A DNA stretch of 64,000 nucleotides from AP-15 sp963698995. GTDB taxonomy: Bacteria; Pseudomonadota; Alphaproteobacteria; ATCC43930; CGMCC-115725. The stretch is from contig CAVOTD010000013.1 in NCBI GenBank assembly GCA_963698995.1, forward strand, positions 124,001-188,000, read 5' to 3'. The translations under genes were made by a program, and so were the position numbers. This document shows, one piece after another, positions 18,634-28,350 of this stretch. The notes beneath the pieces are model-generated. The model had not been told where the DNA came from and searched no databases. It was given only the letters and a program-made list of their open reading frames with translations. Every line of letters starts with the position of its first letter. The stretch's first letter is position 1.

Positions 18634-19042
18634 CCGCTAGGGGCACGAACACCAACCCGACCCTGGCGATGTCGAGTGCGTCTTATCGTCACCCTCACGA
18701 ACGGCGCGCGCCGCCTTTGCCGCGGATCTCGGACCTTGGCCAGACTCCAAAAGGTATATAAAATGCCCATATTTCGCTCATTACGTGTAATAGCCGGTCA
18801 GCAGAAGGCCGGGGAGCCCGCTGGCTCCTTGCGGGAAAGCACAATTTCGGCTCGGCCGCTAATGGTTAACAGTTAAGCCGATGAAGCGGTTGGGTTTAAG
18901 TCTCGCGCAACCGGGTGGACGTTAAGACAGACGTCATGCAGATTTTTGTTACATTGTGTAGCATTTTGTTGCAAACTGCCACGGTCGCCTGACTGCTCGA
19001 AGAGGAGGGCGGCCGATTATGCGACCGTAACCCCGTAAGACT
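18634..19042. other. intergenic region after the transporter operon
   Basis: About 410 bp with no recognisable gene. It is more A/T-rich than its surroundings between 18760 and 18980, and contains the short palindrome TTAACAGTTAA (18864-18874) and a T-rich stretch around 18945-18972. Promoter function for the next gene is likely but I cannot define boxes with confidence. No U-tailed terminator hairpin is evident after the ATPase gene. Confidence 0.4.
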
Positions 19043-20117
19043 ATGTCACGAAGAGCGATCCAAAATATGTTTAGTCACGGTGCAGCGACCTTGGCGCTCG
19101 ATAACTCATCGGGGCAGAACAGCAACATGCTCGATAACCCGCTCTGGCGCTTCTCCTTCGGTCGCCGGGGCTCGGGTCCGCTGGCGCCAGAGAGGCCCGC
19201 CGAAGCCGATAAAGAGCGATCGCCGGCGCCGCCATTAATCGTCGCGGCGCCACCGGAACCACAGCTGCGCCGGCGTGTTCCGGCGGCTCGATTGTCGTTC
19301 GGGCTGATTCTATACTTGATCTCTATCGGCGTGGTGGCAACCACGACAATCGCCGTATTCTTCGGTGTCGCTTTCTTGTTGCTATTGCAGCCTGCCGGTG
19401 GAACCTTCCGCAGCGCTGGCTCGCCGAACCTGGTCGCACGGATCGACGCTCTTATCCATGGTCTTTGGGTGACTTCGGACAGCTTTCAGCGGCCAACCGC
19501 CGACAAGTCGGAGCCGGTGGTTTTTAGCCACCCAATGGCCGGCTCGAATGCGGCAACTGCCTCCTCGATCATTCCCGCTGTGGCGCGTCGGGCTGCAGCG
19601 GAAGCCCTTCCATTGCGAGCCGATGACCCGGCAGAAACAGATGGTGTGGCGCCGAATTCCGCCTCTCCAATCGTTTCTGAGACAGTTTCACAGACTGAGG
19701 CCACCCGGTCGGGCCGAGAGTTGCTGGCGGTGACATCGACGGGCAGCGCCTCCGGAGACTTCTGCAACCTCACCCGACCCAGCCCCCATGTCTCTTGCCG
19801 CGCCGGTTCATCCTGGCCTTTCCGCCGCCGATATCGCGGACCTGGTGGATCACGGAGATGCTCTCCTGCGCATCGGTGACATTGCTTCGGCGCGTTTGTT
19901 TTACGAGCGGGCCGCTGATGCCGGAAATGGGCGGGCGGCACTGCATCTTGGAGCGAGCTTCGATCCGGCTTTTCTCGGCCGCGCTGGCCTCGGCAAAATT
20001 CAGTCCGACACAGCCCAGGCTCGTCTATGGTACAGCCGCGCTGTCGACCTCGGAGCGGCCGAGGCCAAACGTCGTCTCGATAACGTCGATTCCAGCAGGG
20101 ACGGTAATCGCAAATGA
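19043..20117 (+). CDS. single-pass membrane protein with C-terminal Sel1/TPR-like repeats (one frameshift)
   Basis: A 357-aa protein if a +1 insertion near 19741 is corrected: '...LLAVTSTG' then continues 'AAPPETSATSPDPAPMSLAAPVHPGLSAADI' in the next frame. A basic, Pro-rich cytoplasmic N-terminus is followed by one strong membrane helix ('LILYLISIGVVATTTIAVFFGVAFLLLL', about residues 88-115). A low-complexity linker leads to a C-terminal helical pair 'DHGDALLRIGDIASARLFYERAADAG' and 'ARLWYSRAVDLGAAEAKRRL', which are Sel1/TPR-like. The stop overlaps the next start (ATGA, 20114), so it is coupled to the TAXI receptor gene; a scaffold role for that receptor is inference. The true start could also be ATG 19067 or 19127. 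Confidence 0.65.
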
Positions 20118-21235
20118 AGCGCTGGGCCATTTCGGTGACGATTATTGTCGCCATTGCTTTTCCGACAGTCCGCGCGACGCTCGCGAAGACTGCAGGCCCA
20201 CCTCCGGAGGCCAGCATCAACCGGGGTCTCGTCGAGATCGAGACGGCGCGTGCCGCCGGCATCTCGGTGCGCATCGCCGAAGACCTCGCCAATGTCATCG
20301 ACGACGGCGCGACGCGCCGGGTTTTGCCGGTCGTCGGCAAAGGTGGACTGCAAAACCTGACCGACCTTAAGCTGCTGCGCGGCGTCGACATGGCCATTCT
20401 CCAGACTGACGTGCTCGATTACGCGCGCCAGCAGAACCTGCTTCCCGGCGTCGAGTATTGGGCCACCTACATCACCAAGCTCTACAATGAGGAATTCCAT
20501 CTTCTCGCGCGGCAAGACATCAAGGCGGTCGCAGACCTGGCAAATCATAAAGTCAACGTCGATCAACCCGGCGCTGGCACGGCAATCACGGCGGCCCGGC
20601 TGTTCGATCTAATGAAAGTACAGGTTACCGCGACAAGCGACGATCAGGAGACGGCACTCGACAAGCTGCGCAGAGGCGAGATCGCCGCCATGGCATTTGT
20701 CGCGGGCAAACCGGCGCCGATCTTCCACGACCTTAGCAGCAATGACGGCTTGCATTTTCTTGCCATTCCCCTCAATCCCGCGGTGACTGCTACCTACGTG
20801 CCGACACGGCTAACGGCGGCGGATTACCCAGGTCTGGTGCCACAAGATCAGAGCGTCGACACTGTCGCGGTAGGCGCGGCCCTGTTCGCCGCCAATCTCC
20901 AGCAGGGAACCGAGCGTTACCGCAATCTGGTGAATTTTGTCGAAGCGTTCTTCACTGGCTTCCCGTCGCTGCTCGATCCGGGGCATCATCCCAAATGGCG
21001 TGAGGTCAACATCACCGCCGAGCTTCCCGGCTGGCGGCGCTTCCCGCCCGCCGAGCAATGGCTGCAGCGTAATGCGCCGGTGGCCGCAGCGCCCAACCTG
21101 CAAGATCTGCGGGCGATTTTTGCGCGGTTCATCGACGAGCGGCAACAGGCATCGGGTGGCACCCCGCTGAGCGCAGAACAAAAGAACGAGCTGTTCGGCC
21201 AATTCGAGCGCTGGCAGAAGGGTCAGGTGCGGTGA
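20114..21235 (+). CDS. TAXI-family TRAP transporter solute receptor-like protein
   Basis: Exported 373-aa protein of the TAXI branch of periplasmic receptors. A signal peptide 'RWAISVTIIVAIAFPTVRATLA' is followed by 'IETARAAGISVRIAEDLANVIDDGATRRVLPVVGKGGLQNLTDLKLLRGVDMAILQTDVL', the typical TAXI lay-out in which a small solute pocket discriminates between states ('DLANHKVNVDQPGAGTAITAARLFD'). No TRAP membrane subunit (DctM or fused TRAP 4TM-12TM) is encoded nearby. The coupled upstream gene encodes a membrane-anchored repeat protein, so this receptor could instead have a sensory or scaffold role. Ligand unknown; glutamate-like acids are known for some family members. Confidence 0.8.
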   Translation: MKRWAISVTIIVAIAFPTVRATLAKTAGPPPEASINRGLVEIETARAAGISVRIAEDLANVIDDGATRRVLPVVGKGGLQNLTDLKLLRGVDMAILQTDVLDYARQQNLLPGVEYWATYITKLYNEEFHLLARQDIKAVADLANHKVNVDQPGAGTAITAARLFDLMKVQVTATSDDQETALDKLRRGEIAAMAFVAGKPAPIFHDLSSNDGLHFLAIPLNPAVTATYVPTRLTAADYPGLVPQDQSVDTVAVGAALFAANLQQGTERYRNLVNFVEAFFTGFPSLLDPGHHPKWREVNITAELPGWRRFPPAEQWLQRNAPVAAAPNLQDLRAIFARFIDERQQASGGTPLSAEQKNELFGQFERWQKGQVR

Positions 21236-21268
21236 TGCGCCAATTTGAGCCGCTGGTCTAGGCCTCGC

Positions 21269-22957
21269 ATGGGCTTTTTACAATTGGCTGGGTGCGTCAC
21301 TCTGGTGGCGCGGTGTTCTATGGTGCCGCGTTCTAGGGCGCGGAGTTCTGCGGCGCACGGCTTTGCGGTGGTGTGCGCGCGGCAAGTATCGATCATCTTT
21401 GGCATTGCTGCCCTCCTCCACGCGATCGCCCCGATCGCGTGCGCCGGCCCGGCGCCAAAGTACGGCGGCACGCTGGAGTTTGCAGTCGACGCTGAGCCGC
21501 CAAACTACGACTGCCACGCCAACGTATCCTTTGCGATGCTGCATCCGATCGCGCCGCATTACTCGACCCTTTTGAAATTTGACACCGCTAATTACCCGCA
21601 AGTCGAAGGCGATCTCGCCGAATCATGGATCGTATCGCCCGACAAGCTCACCTACACCTTCAAGCTGCACCCCAACGTGCTGTTTCATGATGGCTCTCGG
21701 TTGACCGCGGAGGACGTCAAGGCGAGCTATGAGCGGATCGTCCGGCCGCCGCCAGGGGTCACTTCTGTGCGGCGGGTCAATTATTCGGCGATCGGCGCAA
21801 TCGATACGCCGGACCCACTGACCGTCGTCTTCCACCTGAAATGGCCGGAGGCGGCGATGCTGCAAAACTTCGCCTCCGAGTGGAACTGCATCTATAGCGC
21901 CGCGAAGCTCAAAGAGGATCCGCTTTTCCCGGTCAACAACGTGCTGGGGAGCGGCGCATTCACCTTTGTAGAGCACGTCAAGGGGGACCATTGGACCGGC
22001 CGGAAATTCGACCGGTACTTTCAACCGGGGAAGCCCTATCTCGACGGCTACCGGGCGGATTTCGTCACCGGAAGTAAGATGATCCAGAGCTTCAAGGACG
22101 GGCGGATCATGGCCGAATTCCGGTTTATCACCCCGAACGAGCGCGATGATCTCCTTGAATCGCTCGGCGACAAGCTCACGATCTACGAGAGCCCGACCCT
22201 CCTCAACCTGCTGGTCGTCTTCAACACAAAGCACCCACCCTATGACGACGCGCGGGTGCGACGGGCGCTGTCGCTCGCCATCGACCGTTGGGAAGGCGCC
22301 GAGGCGCTGTCTCGCGGGACCGTATTGAAGTTTGTCGGCGGCTTGCTCCGGCCGGGCTTCGGCATGGCCACGCCTGAGGCCGACCTGGCGAAGATCCCCG
22401 GCTATTGGCGCGACATCGCGGCCTCGCGCGCCGAAGCCAGGCGGCTGCTTGCCGAAGCCGGGGTGTCGGGTTTGACCGTGAAGCTGACCAATCGCAATTT
22501 GCCGATGCCGTGGATCCCGGGCGGCGATTATGTCGCCGAGGCGTGGCGCGCGATCGGCCTCACCGTCGACCAACAGAAACTCGACTTGAAGGGCTGGACG
22601 ACGGCACTCGCAGACGGGAACTTCGATGCCGCAATCGACTTCATCGGCGATTATTTCGACGACCCGACCCTGCAGCTGACAAAATACGTGTCGCGCGACC
22701 TTTCACCAGTCAACTACTCCTCCTCGACCGACCGCTATCTCGATGCCCTCTACATCGGCCAAGCAGTCACCTCCGACCAGCGCGAGCGGGCGCGTATCGT
22801 CCGCGAGTTCGAGCGCCGAGCGCTGACCGAGGCGTACACCGTACCGATCCTCTGGTACAATCGCATCGTTCCGACAACGGCGAACGTCAAAGGCTGGAAC
22901 ATGACGCCGAGCCAGTATATCGGCCAAGACCTAGCGGACGTTTGGCTAGATCAATGA
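21269..22957 (+). CDS. family-5 ABC substrate-binding protein, divergent from the tandem array
   Basis: Periplasmic receptor, about 562 aa from ATG 21269. The hydrophobic signal segment 'VSIIFGIAALLHAIAPIACA' begins about 35 residues in, so the real start may be a later codon such as GTG 21371. Family-5 motifs are clear: 'YGGTLEFAVDAEPPNYDCHANVSF', 'LHPNVLFHDGSRLTAEDVKASYERI', 'KHPPYDDARVRRALSLAIDRWEGAEAL', ending 'YIGQDLADVWLDQ'. It lacks the paired-Cys block of the upstream array and so is a separate lineage. No permease follows; the next genes encode a TauD-type dioxygenase and an MFS carrier. It may use the DppBCDF-like transporter at 14.6-18.6 kb (inference). Confidence 0.85.
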   Translation: MGFLQLAGCVTLVARCSMVPRSRARSSAAHGFAVVCARQVSIIFGIAALLHAIAPIACAGPAPKYGGTLEFAVDAEPPNYDCHANVSFAMLHPIAPHYSTLLKFDTANYPQVEGDLAESWIVSPDKLTYTFKLHPNVLFHDGSRLTAEDVKASYERIVRPPPGVTSVRRVNYSAIGAIDTPDPLTVVFHLKWPEAAMLQNFASEWNCIYSAAKLKEDPLFPVNNVLGSGAFTFVEHVKGDHWTGRKFDRYFQPGKPYLDGYRADFVTGSKMIQSFKDGRIMAEFRFITPNERDDLLESLGDKLTIYESPTLLNLLVVFNTKHPPYDDARVRRALSLAIDRWEGAEALSRGTVLKFVGGLLRPGFGMATPEADLAKIPGYWRDIAASRAEARRLLAEAGVSGLTVKLTNRNLPMPWIPGGDYVAEAWRAIGLTVDQQKLDLKGWTTALADGNFDAAIDFIGDYFDDPTLQLTKYVSRDLSPVNYSSSTDRYLDALYIGQAVTSDQRERARIVREFERRALTEAYTVPILWYNRIVPTTANVKGWNMTPSQYIGQDLADVWLDQ

Positions 22958-23101
22958 TACTGCGAGCAGCACGGGCCAACTTGGCGGGTTCAGATATGTG
23001 TAGAAAGCCGGCGCTGCACATGTCCAGAATTTGCACGGTCGAAACCGGATCCGCAGGTTTGGTATCTTGGGAGCCTACTTCGTTTTCAGGGGTGATCGAG
23101 C

Positions 23102-23992
23102 ATGGCGATTGACCTACAGATTGGCGGCGCGTCACGCCCGGACATCAGCGTCATCCCGACCGGTAGCGCCCTCGCGGCAGAGGTCCGCGGGATCGATCTG
23201 CGCGATGTCGACGAGCGCGTTTTTGCAGCGGTCCACCACGCCTGGCTCGAAAATCTGGTCTTGCTGTTTCGCGGTCAGCATCTGGACATCGATCAGCTTG
23301 TCGCCTTCAGCCGACGTCTCGGCGACTTGGATCTGGCGCCGATACAAGAAACCGGGCGACGCTTTGTCGAGGGTCATCCCGAGATTTACATCGTCTCGAA
23401 CGTGGTCGAGAACGGGGTCGTGATCGGCAGCCTGGGCGCCGGCGACCTCGTATGGCACACCGACATGTCCTACCAAGAGGACCCGCCCAAGGCCAGCATT
23501 CTTTATGCGCTCGAGGTGCCGCCAGCGGGCGGCAATACCGGCTTCGTCAACATGTACCGTGCTTACGAGGAGCTGCCGGCCGAGCTCAAGGCGCGCGTCG
23601 CCGGGCTGCGGGTCAAGCATGACGGGACGTATAACAGCGGCGGCTTCTTGCGTGCTGGGGTGACGCCGTCGGACGACCCCCGCGACGCCCCTGGCACGGT
23701 TCACCCGCTCGTCTGCACGCATCCCGAAACGGGCCGCAAATGCCTGTATCTCGGCCGCCGCCGCAATGCCTATATCGAAGGCCTCGCGCTGGCGGAATCG
23801 AAGATTCTGCTCGATCAGATCTGGATCTACGCGACCCGCAACGAGCTGACCTGGTACAATACCTGGCGGGTCGGCGACCTCGTCCTGTGGGACAACCGCT
23901 GCACAATGCACCGTCGCGATCCGTTCGACACCGATGCGCGCCGGCTGATGCTCCGCACCCAGATCAAAGGCGAGACACGGCCGGCAGCCTAA
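23102..23992 (+). CDS. TauD/TfdA-family Fe(II)/2-oxoglutarate-dependent dioxygenase
   Basis: Cytoplasmic non-haem iron oxygenase of 296 aa. The iron triad is visible: His119 and Asp121 in 'VWHTDMSYQEDPPKAS' and His270 in 'DNRCTMHRRDPFD'; the downstream Arg in 'RRLMLRTQIKG' is placed to bind 2-oxoglutarate. The N-terminal 'VIPTGSALAAEVRGIDL' is typical of TauD/TfdA enzymes. The family hydroxylates sulfonates, aryloxyacetates and related compounds, usually leading to C-S or C-O cleavage; the substrate here is unknown. It is followed after 1 bp by an MFS carrier gene, so import and oxidation of one compound is likely (inference). Confidence 0.9.
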   Translation: MAIDLQIGGASRPDISVIPTGSALAAEVRGIDLRDVDERVFAAVHHAWLENLVLLFRGQHLDIDQLVAFSRRLGDLDLAPIQETGRRFVEGHPEIYIVSNVVENGVVIGSLGAGDLVWHTDMSYQEDPPKASILYALEVPPAGGNTGFVNMYRAYEELPAELKARVAGLRVKHDGTYNSGGFLRAGVTPSDDPRDAPGTVHPLVCTHPETGRKCLYLGRRRNAYIEGLALAESKILLDQIWIYATRNELTWYNTWRVGDLVLWDNRCTMHRRDPFDTDARRLMLRTQIKGETRPAA

Positions 23993-23993
23993 A

Positions 23994-25328
23994 ATGAACA
24001 CACACGACCCCGCGGATAACGCCATACCGATCGCCGCTCGGGCGCTAACCCGCCCGGCCTGGAACAGCCTCCCCAATCAAGTGCTGCTCCTGCTGTGCCT
24101 TATGTACTTCATTTTCTACATCGACCGGGTGAACATCTCGACGGCTGCACCGCTGATCCAGAAAGACCTCGGCCTCAGCAATACCGCTCTCGGCTTCGCC
24201 TTTTCCGCCTTTGCCTACCCTTATGCGCTGTTCCAGCTGATCGGCGGCTGGCTCGGCGATAAATTCGGCCCGCGTCTGACGCTGGCCGTGTCGGGGTTGG
24301 TTGTCTGCGCCGCCACGGCGCTGACCGGAGCGGTCGGCGGGCTGACCGCGCTGGTCCTCGTAAGGCTGGCCCTCGGCTTTGGCGAGGGGGCGGCGTTTCC
24401 GACGGCGACGCGTGCGATGGCAGCCTGGATGCCGCCCACTCAGTGGGGCTTCGCGCAGGGTATCACCCATTCGTTCTCCCGGATGGGCAACGCGTTGACA
24501 CCGCCGTTGATCGCCTCGTTGATCGTACTGTTATCCTGGCGCGGCTCTTTTGTCGTCCTCGGCGCCGCCAGCTTTGTTTGGATGGCGGTCTGGGTGTGGT
24601 TCTTCCGCGACGATCCGCGCGCTCACCCGCGCATCACCCCGGCTGAGCTCGAGCAGCTGGACACCGGCCGAAAGCCGGCCGCCAGCCGTCCGAAGGTGCC
24701 CTGGCTCAGCCTCGCTCGGCGAGTGCTGCCGGTGACCGCGGTGGATTTCTGCTATGGTTGGACCTTGTGGCTGTTCCTGAGCTGGATCCCCTCCTTCTTC
24801 TTCCAGAACTTTCATCTCAATCTGAAGAGTTCGGCGCTGTTTTCCGCCGGCGTATTTCTATCGGGCGTGATCGGCGACACGCTCGGCGGCGTGGTCAGCG
24901 ACCGCATCCTCAAACGCACCGGCAATTTGCGCCGGGCTCGTTGCTGGGTTATCGCCAGCGGCCTTTTTGGCGGCTTTTTCTTCCTGATCCCGGTGGTCTT
25001 GGTGAACGACCTGACTGTGGTCGCTCTGTGCTTGTCATTGGCGTTCTTTTGTGTCGAGTTGGTGGTGGCTCCGATTTGGGCGGTACCGATGGACATCGCC
25101 CCGCGATATGCCGGCTCGGCCAGCGGAATCATGAATTTCGGCTTCGGCATGGCAGGGATCATCTCGCCGTTCGTGTTCGGCTTCACGATCGACGTAACCG
25201 GAAGCTGGACTTTGCCCTTCCTCGGGTCGATGGGGTTGTTGCTGATCGGCGCCGGACTGGCGCTGCGGTTGCGGCCCGATGAACAGCTGCTTGATCCTGC
25301 GATCTCCGCCACCTCCGTGGCCGCATAA
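23994..25328 (+). CDS. MFS transporter, anion:cation symporter (ACS)-type
   Basis: Inner-membrane carrier of 444 aa with about 12 hydrophobic helices. The sequence 'YFIFYIDRVNISTAAPLIQKDLGLSNTALGFAFSAFAYPYALFQLIGGWLGDKFGPRLTL' contains the ACS hallmark DRVN in helix 1 and the MFS loop 2-3 motif 'GWLGDKFGPR'. The family (GudP, ExuT, phthalate and hydroxyphenylacetate permeases) imports organic anions with protons. The ATG lies 1 bp after the dioxygenase stop, so the two are co-translated and probably handle the same organic acid. Confidence 0.9.
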   Translation: MNTHDPADNAIPIAARALTRPAWNSLPNQVLLLLCLMYFIFYIDRVNISTAAPLIQKDLGLSNTALGFAFSAFAYPYALFQLIGGWLGDKFGPRLTLAVSGLVVCAATALTGAVGGLTALVLVRLALGFGEGAAFPTATRAMAAWMPPTQWGFAQGITHSFSRMGNALTPPLIASLIVLLSWRGSFVVLGAASFVWMAVWVWFFRDDPRAHPRITPAELEQLDTGRKPAASRPKVPWLSLARRVLPVTAVDFCYGWTLWLFLSWIPSFFFQNFHLNLKSSALFSAGVFLSGVIGDTLGGVVSDRILKRTGNLRRARCWVIASGLFGGFFFLIPVVLVNDLTVVALCLSLAFFCVELVVAPIWAVPMDIAPRYAGSASGIMNFGFGMAGIISPFVFGFTIDVTGSWTLPFLGSMGLLLIGAGLALRLRPDEQLLDPAISATSVAA

Positions 25329-25375
25329 TGACGGATCAATAACGGCCGACAGCCGCACGATAAAGGCAACATCCG

Positions 25376-26134
25376 CTAGTAGTGCCGTCTGGCTGCCACC
25401 AGCAGAAACGGGGGGCGTTGTCGCTCATCCACCCAGTTCGGCTGCGCCGCGATCTGTTGTTCGGTCTGACCCCATTCCTCGACCTGGCAAATCGCGAAGC
25501 CGTTTCGCACCAGCATATTAAGATAGGTGCCAATCGTGCGATGTTGTTTCACCACACCTTTGGCGAGCCAATCCGTCGACCGAGGTCCCTCCGCCAAATA
25601 GCCGTCAACCGGCCAAGTCTTCTGACCCGCGCCGCCGAGGGTCCAGCCCGGCCGAGCCGGCGCCGTGAAGATCGGATGCTCGACCGAGAACACTAGGCTC
25701 CCGCCATCGACAAGCGCCCGGTACACAACCGAGATCAGTTCTTCCAGGTTTTGAACGTAGTGCAGGGCGATGGAGCTATAGACCAGGTCGAATGATCGCG
25801 GCGTCAGCTCGAGCCTTTCCATATCGGCCCGAGTATAGGTGATAGCCCTGTCCCGCGTGCCGTCGGCGGCCCGCGCCAGCATTTTTTCGGAAACGTCGAT
25901 GCCTAGAACGCGAGCCGCACCCTGGTGTCGCGCCCAGCGGCAGAACCAACCGAAGCCGCAGCCGAGGTCCAGAACCGCGAGACCGTGCAAATCGGGGAGC
26001 AAAGCACGCAGGGCCGGCCATTCCGGAGCTCCGTCCAAGCCTTCGACCGAACGTGGCAAGCGGCTGTATCCGGCAAAGAACTCCTCATTGTCGTAGATAT
26101 TCTGCGTCACCGGTACCAAGTCTCCGTCCGTCAC
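25376..26134 (-). CDS. class I SAM-dependent methyltransferase
   Basis: Soluble methyltransferase of 252 aa. Motif I 'VLDLGCGFG' lies at residues 54-62, with an acidic residue at the end of strand 2 in 'LGIDVSEKM'; 'DLVYSSIALHYVQNLEELI' follows as motif IV/V. This is the UbiE/Methyltransf_11 type acting on small molecules. It is convergent with the MFS gene upstream, and the GMC oxidoreductase gene reads into it from the right with about 33 bp between them, so those two may be co-transcribed. The acceptor substrate is unknown. Confidence 0.85.
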   Translation of the reverse strand: MTDGDLVPVTQNIYDNEEFFAGYSRLPRSVEGLDGAPEWPALRALLPDLHGLAVLDLGCGFGWFCRWARHQGAARVLGIDVSEKMLARAADGTRDRAITYTRADMERLELTPRSFDLVYSSIALHYVQNLEELISVVYRALVDGGSLVFSVEHPIFTAPARPGWTLGGAGQKTWPVDGYLAEGPRSTDWLAKGVVKQHRTIGTYLNMLVRNGFAICQVEEWGQTEQQIAAQPNWVDERQRPPFLLVAARRHY

Positions 26135-26167
26135 GCAGCCAGATTAACCCGTTGGCGACGGTTCCCG

Positions 26168-27805
26168 CTATACGTTGACCGGCAGCGGCGGTGCCCGACC
26201 GCGGATCAAATCGGCGGCTTTCTCGGCGATCATGATCACCGCGGCGTTGATATTGCCGCCGATCAGATCCGGCATTACCGAGGCGTCGGCGACGCGCAGC
26301 CCGTCGAGCCCCAGGACCTTGAGTTCCGGATCGACAACCGCCGCGGGGTCGCTCGGCCGCGCCATCTTGCAGGTGCCGAGCGGGTGGTGAACGGTGATCG
26401 CGGTCGCCCGGATATGCGCGTCGATCTCGGCGTCAGAACGGCAATTCGGACCCGGCGACATTTCTCCGGCGCTGAAGGGGGCCAGGAGCGCCTGGCCGCC
26501 GACCTCGCGCACCATGCGCACACCGGCGCGCAAGGTCGCCCAGTCTCTCTCGGTGGCAAGGAAATTCTGGCGAATGCGGACGGGCACCTTCGGATCCGGC
26601 GATGCGAGCTCGATGCGGCCGCGGCTTTCCGGGCGTAACAGCACGGCGCGGCAACCGAAGCTGTCGGCATAGGGAGGGACAATGAGCGGGAAGTAGGGAT
26701 GCGCCGTCATTGGCGCAGCGCCGAACAGGAGTTGAATGTCGGGCAGAGCCAACCCCGGCGAGCTCTTCAAGAAGGCCATGACCCCGCCCGGCCAATCGGC
26801 CGCGATCCCCTCGCCGCGAAAATAAGCTCTGCCGAGTTCCACCGCGATCCGGTCGGCGCGCATCTTCCGATGCAACGGACCCGGCTCTTTGCGGCCATAG
26901 GCGACCGTGACGGAGACATGGTCCTGTAGATTGCGGCCGACACCGGGCAGCGGGACGCTGACCGGGATTTGGTGTTCCCGAAGGGTTTCGGGATCGCCGA
27001 TGCCGGACAGCATCAGGAGCTGCGGCGAGTTGATGACCCCTCCGGCCAGGATGACCTCGCGCTCGGCTCGAGCAATATGACGCTCGCCTCCGATCAGATA
27101 CTCGATCCCGACGGCGCGATTGCCTTCGATCGGGATGCGTTCGCCCAGCGCATTGACGATCACCTTGAGATTTGACCGAGTCAATGCCGGGCGTAAATAG
27201 GCGACCGCGGCGCTGCACCGGCGACCGTCGCGGATGGTCTGCTGCGAGCGGCCGAACCCCTCCTGCTGCGCGCTGTTGTAGTCCTCGGTCAGCGGGTAGC
27301 CGGCGCCCTCGCCGGCCGCCAGATAAGCCTCTACCAGTGGATCGCGATAGCGCGTCGCCCGGGTCGTCAACGGCCCGTCGCCGCCACGATAGGCGCTGGC
27401 GCCGCCCTCCCAGGTCTCCTGGCGACGGAAATAGGGCAGCACGTGCGCGTATGACCAGGCCGACAACCCGGCGTTCGCCCAGCGATCATAATCGCCGCGA
27501 TGGCCGCGAACATAGGCCATTGCGTTGATCGATGAAGACCCGCCGATCACCTTGCCGCGGGCACATTCGACCCGGCGCCCGTCCATCGATGCTTCGGGCT
27601 CGGCGAAGTACATCCAATCATGCCTTCGCCGCTGCAGCATACGGGCCCAGGCAAGCGGGATGTGGATCCACGGATCACGGTCCCAACCTCCCGCTTCGAG
27701 CAGGAGCACCCGCGCGTCCTTGTCTTCGCTCAGCCGATTGGCCAAGGTACAGCCGGCCGATCCGGCCCCGACGATGACGTAATCGTACTCGGTACTGAGC
27801 ATCAT
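26168..27805 (-). CDS. GMC-family FAD-dependent oxidoreductase (choline/alcohol dehydrogenase-like)
   Basis: Flavoprotein of 545 aa that oxidises an alcohol, like choline dehydrogenase. The FAD-binding 'YDYVIVGAGSAGCTLANRLSED' lies at residues 7-28 and the GMC signatures include 'GKVIGGSSSINAMAYVRG' and 'AGGVINSPQLLMLSGIG'. The active-site region 'VHHPLGTCKM' and the C-terminal 'RVADASVMPDLIGGNINAAVIMIAEKAADLI' supply the catalytic His and Asn. A GGGAGGA leader directly precedes two adjacent ATGs (27805 and 27802); spacing slightly favours the second. No BetA/BetB partner is nearby; substrate unknown. Confidence 0.9.
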   Translation of the reverse strand: MMLSTEYDYVIVGAGSAGCTLANRLSEDKDARVLLLEAGGWDRDPWIHIPLAWARMLQRRRHDWMYFAEPEASMDGRRVECARGKVIGGSSSINAMAYVRGHRGDYDRWANAGLSAWSYAHVLPYFRRQETWEGGASAYRGGDGPLTTRATRYRDPLVEAYLAAGEGAGYPLTEDYNSAQQEGFGRSQQTIRDGRRCSAAVAYLRPALTRSNLKVIVNALGERIPIEGNRAVGIEYLIGGERHIARAEREVILAGGVINSPQLLMLSGIGDPETLREHQIPVSVPLPGVGRNLQDHVSVTVAYGRKEPGPLHRKMRADRIAVELGRAYFRGEGIAADWPGGVMAFLKSSPGLALPDIQLLFGAAPMTAHPYFPLIVPPYADSFGCRAVLLRPESRGRIELASPDPKVPVRIRQNFLATERDWATLRAGVRMVREVGGQALLAPFSAGEMSPGPNCRSDAEIDAHIRATAITVHHPLGTCKMARPSDPAAVVDPELKVLGLDGLRVADASVMPDLIGGNINAAVIMIAEKAADLIRGRAPPLPVNV

Positions 27806-27915
27806 TCCTCCCGGCTGCCAGCTCGCCGAACTGCCAGGTCCAGGGGCTGTCACGAGCGCTCCGACATTTTGCGACGCGCCTGGGATCGGCCCGATATGAT
27901 AATTACTCTGACTGA

Positions 27916-28350
27916 ATGCCTCTCGTCCGCCTCCTCCTAAATGTTTTGTGGGTCGTCACCGGCGGCGTGTGGATGGCGGCGGCTTGGCTCCTGGCCGCGG
28001 TGATCATGGCGATCACGATAATCGGTCTGCCGTGGGCGCGTGCGGCGTTCAATATCGCCGTCTACGCCTTTCTGCCGTTCGGTCACAAGGCGGTCTCGCG
28101 CGCCGAATATACCGGGCACGAGGATGTCGGAACCGGTCCGCTCGGCGTCATCGGCAACCTGATCTGGCTCATTCTGGCCGGCTGGTGGATCGCTCTGGCC
28201 CACCTGATCATCGCGCTCGGCCTGGCAATCACGATCATCGGCCTGCCCTTCGCCTGGGCGCACCTGAAGCTCGCCGGCATTGCGCTGTGGCCAGTCGGCA
28301 AGATCATTGTCCCGATCGACGAGCCGGAAATGGGCCACCCGCTCCGCTAA
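27916..28350 (+). CDS. YccF-domain inner-membrane protein
   Basis: Small membrane protein of 144 aa made of two internal repeats, each about 50 residues: 'LLNVLWVVTGGVWMAAAWLLAAVIMAITIIGLPWARAAFNIA' and 'IGNLIWLILAGWWIALAHLIIALGLAITIIGLPFAWAHLKLA'. The repeated 'ITIIGLP(W/F)A' is diagnostic of the YccF family, whose function is not established. The 3' end overlaps the convergent MetE-like gene by 4 bp. Confidence 0.88.
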   Translation: MPLVRLLLNVLWVVTGGVWMAAAWLLAAVIMAITIIGLPWARAAFNIAVYAFLPFGHKAVSRAEYTGHEDVGTGPLGVIGNLIWLILAGWWIALAHLIIALGLAITIIGLPFAWAHLKLAGIALWPVGKIIVPIDEPEMGHPLR

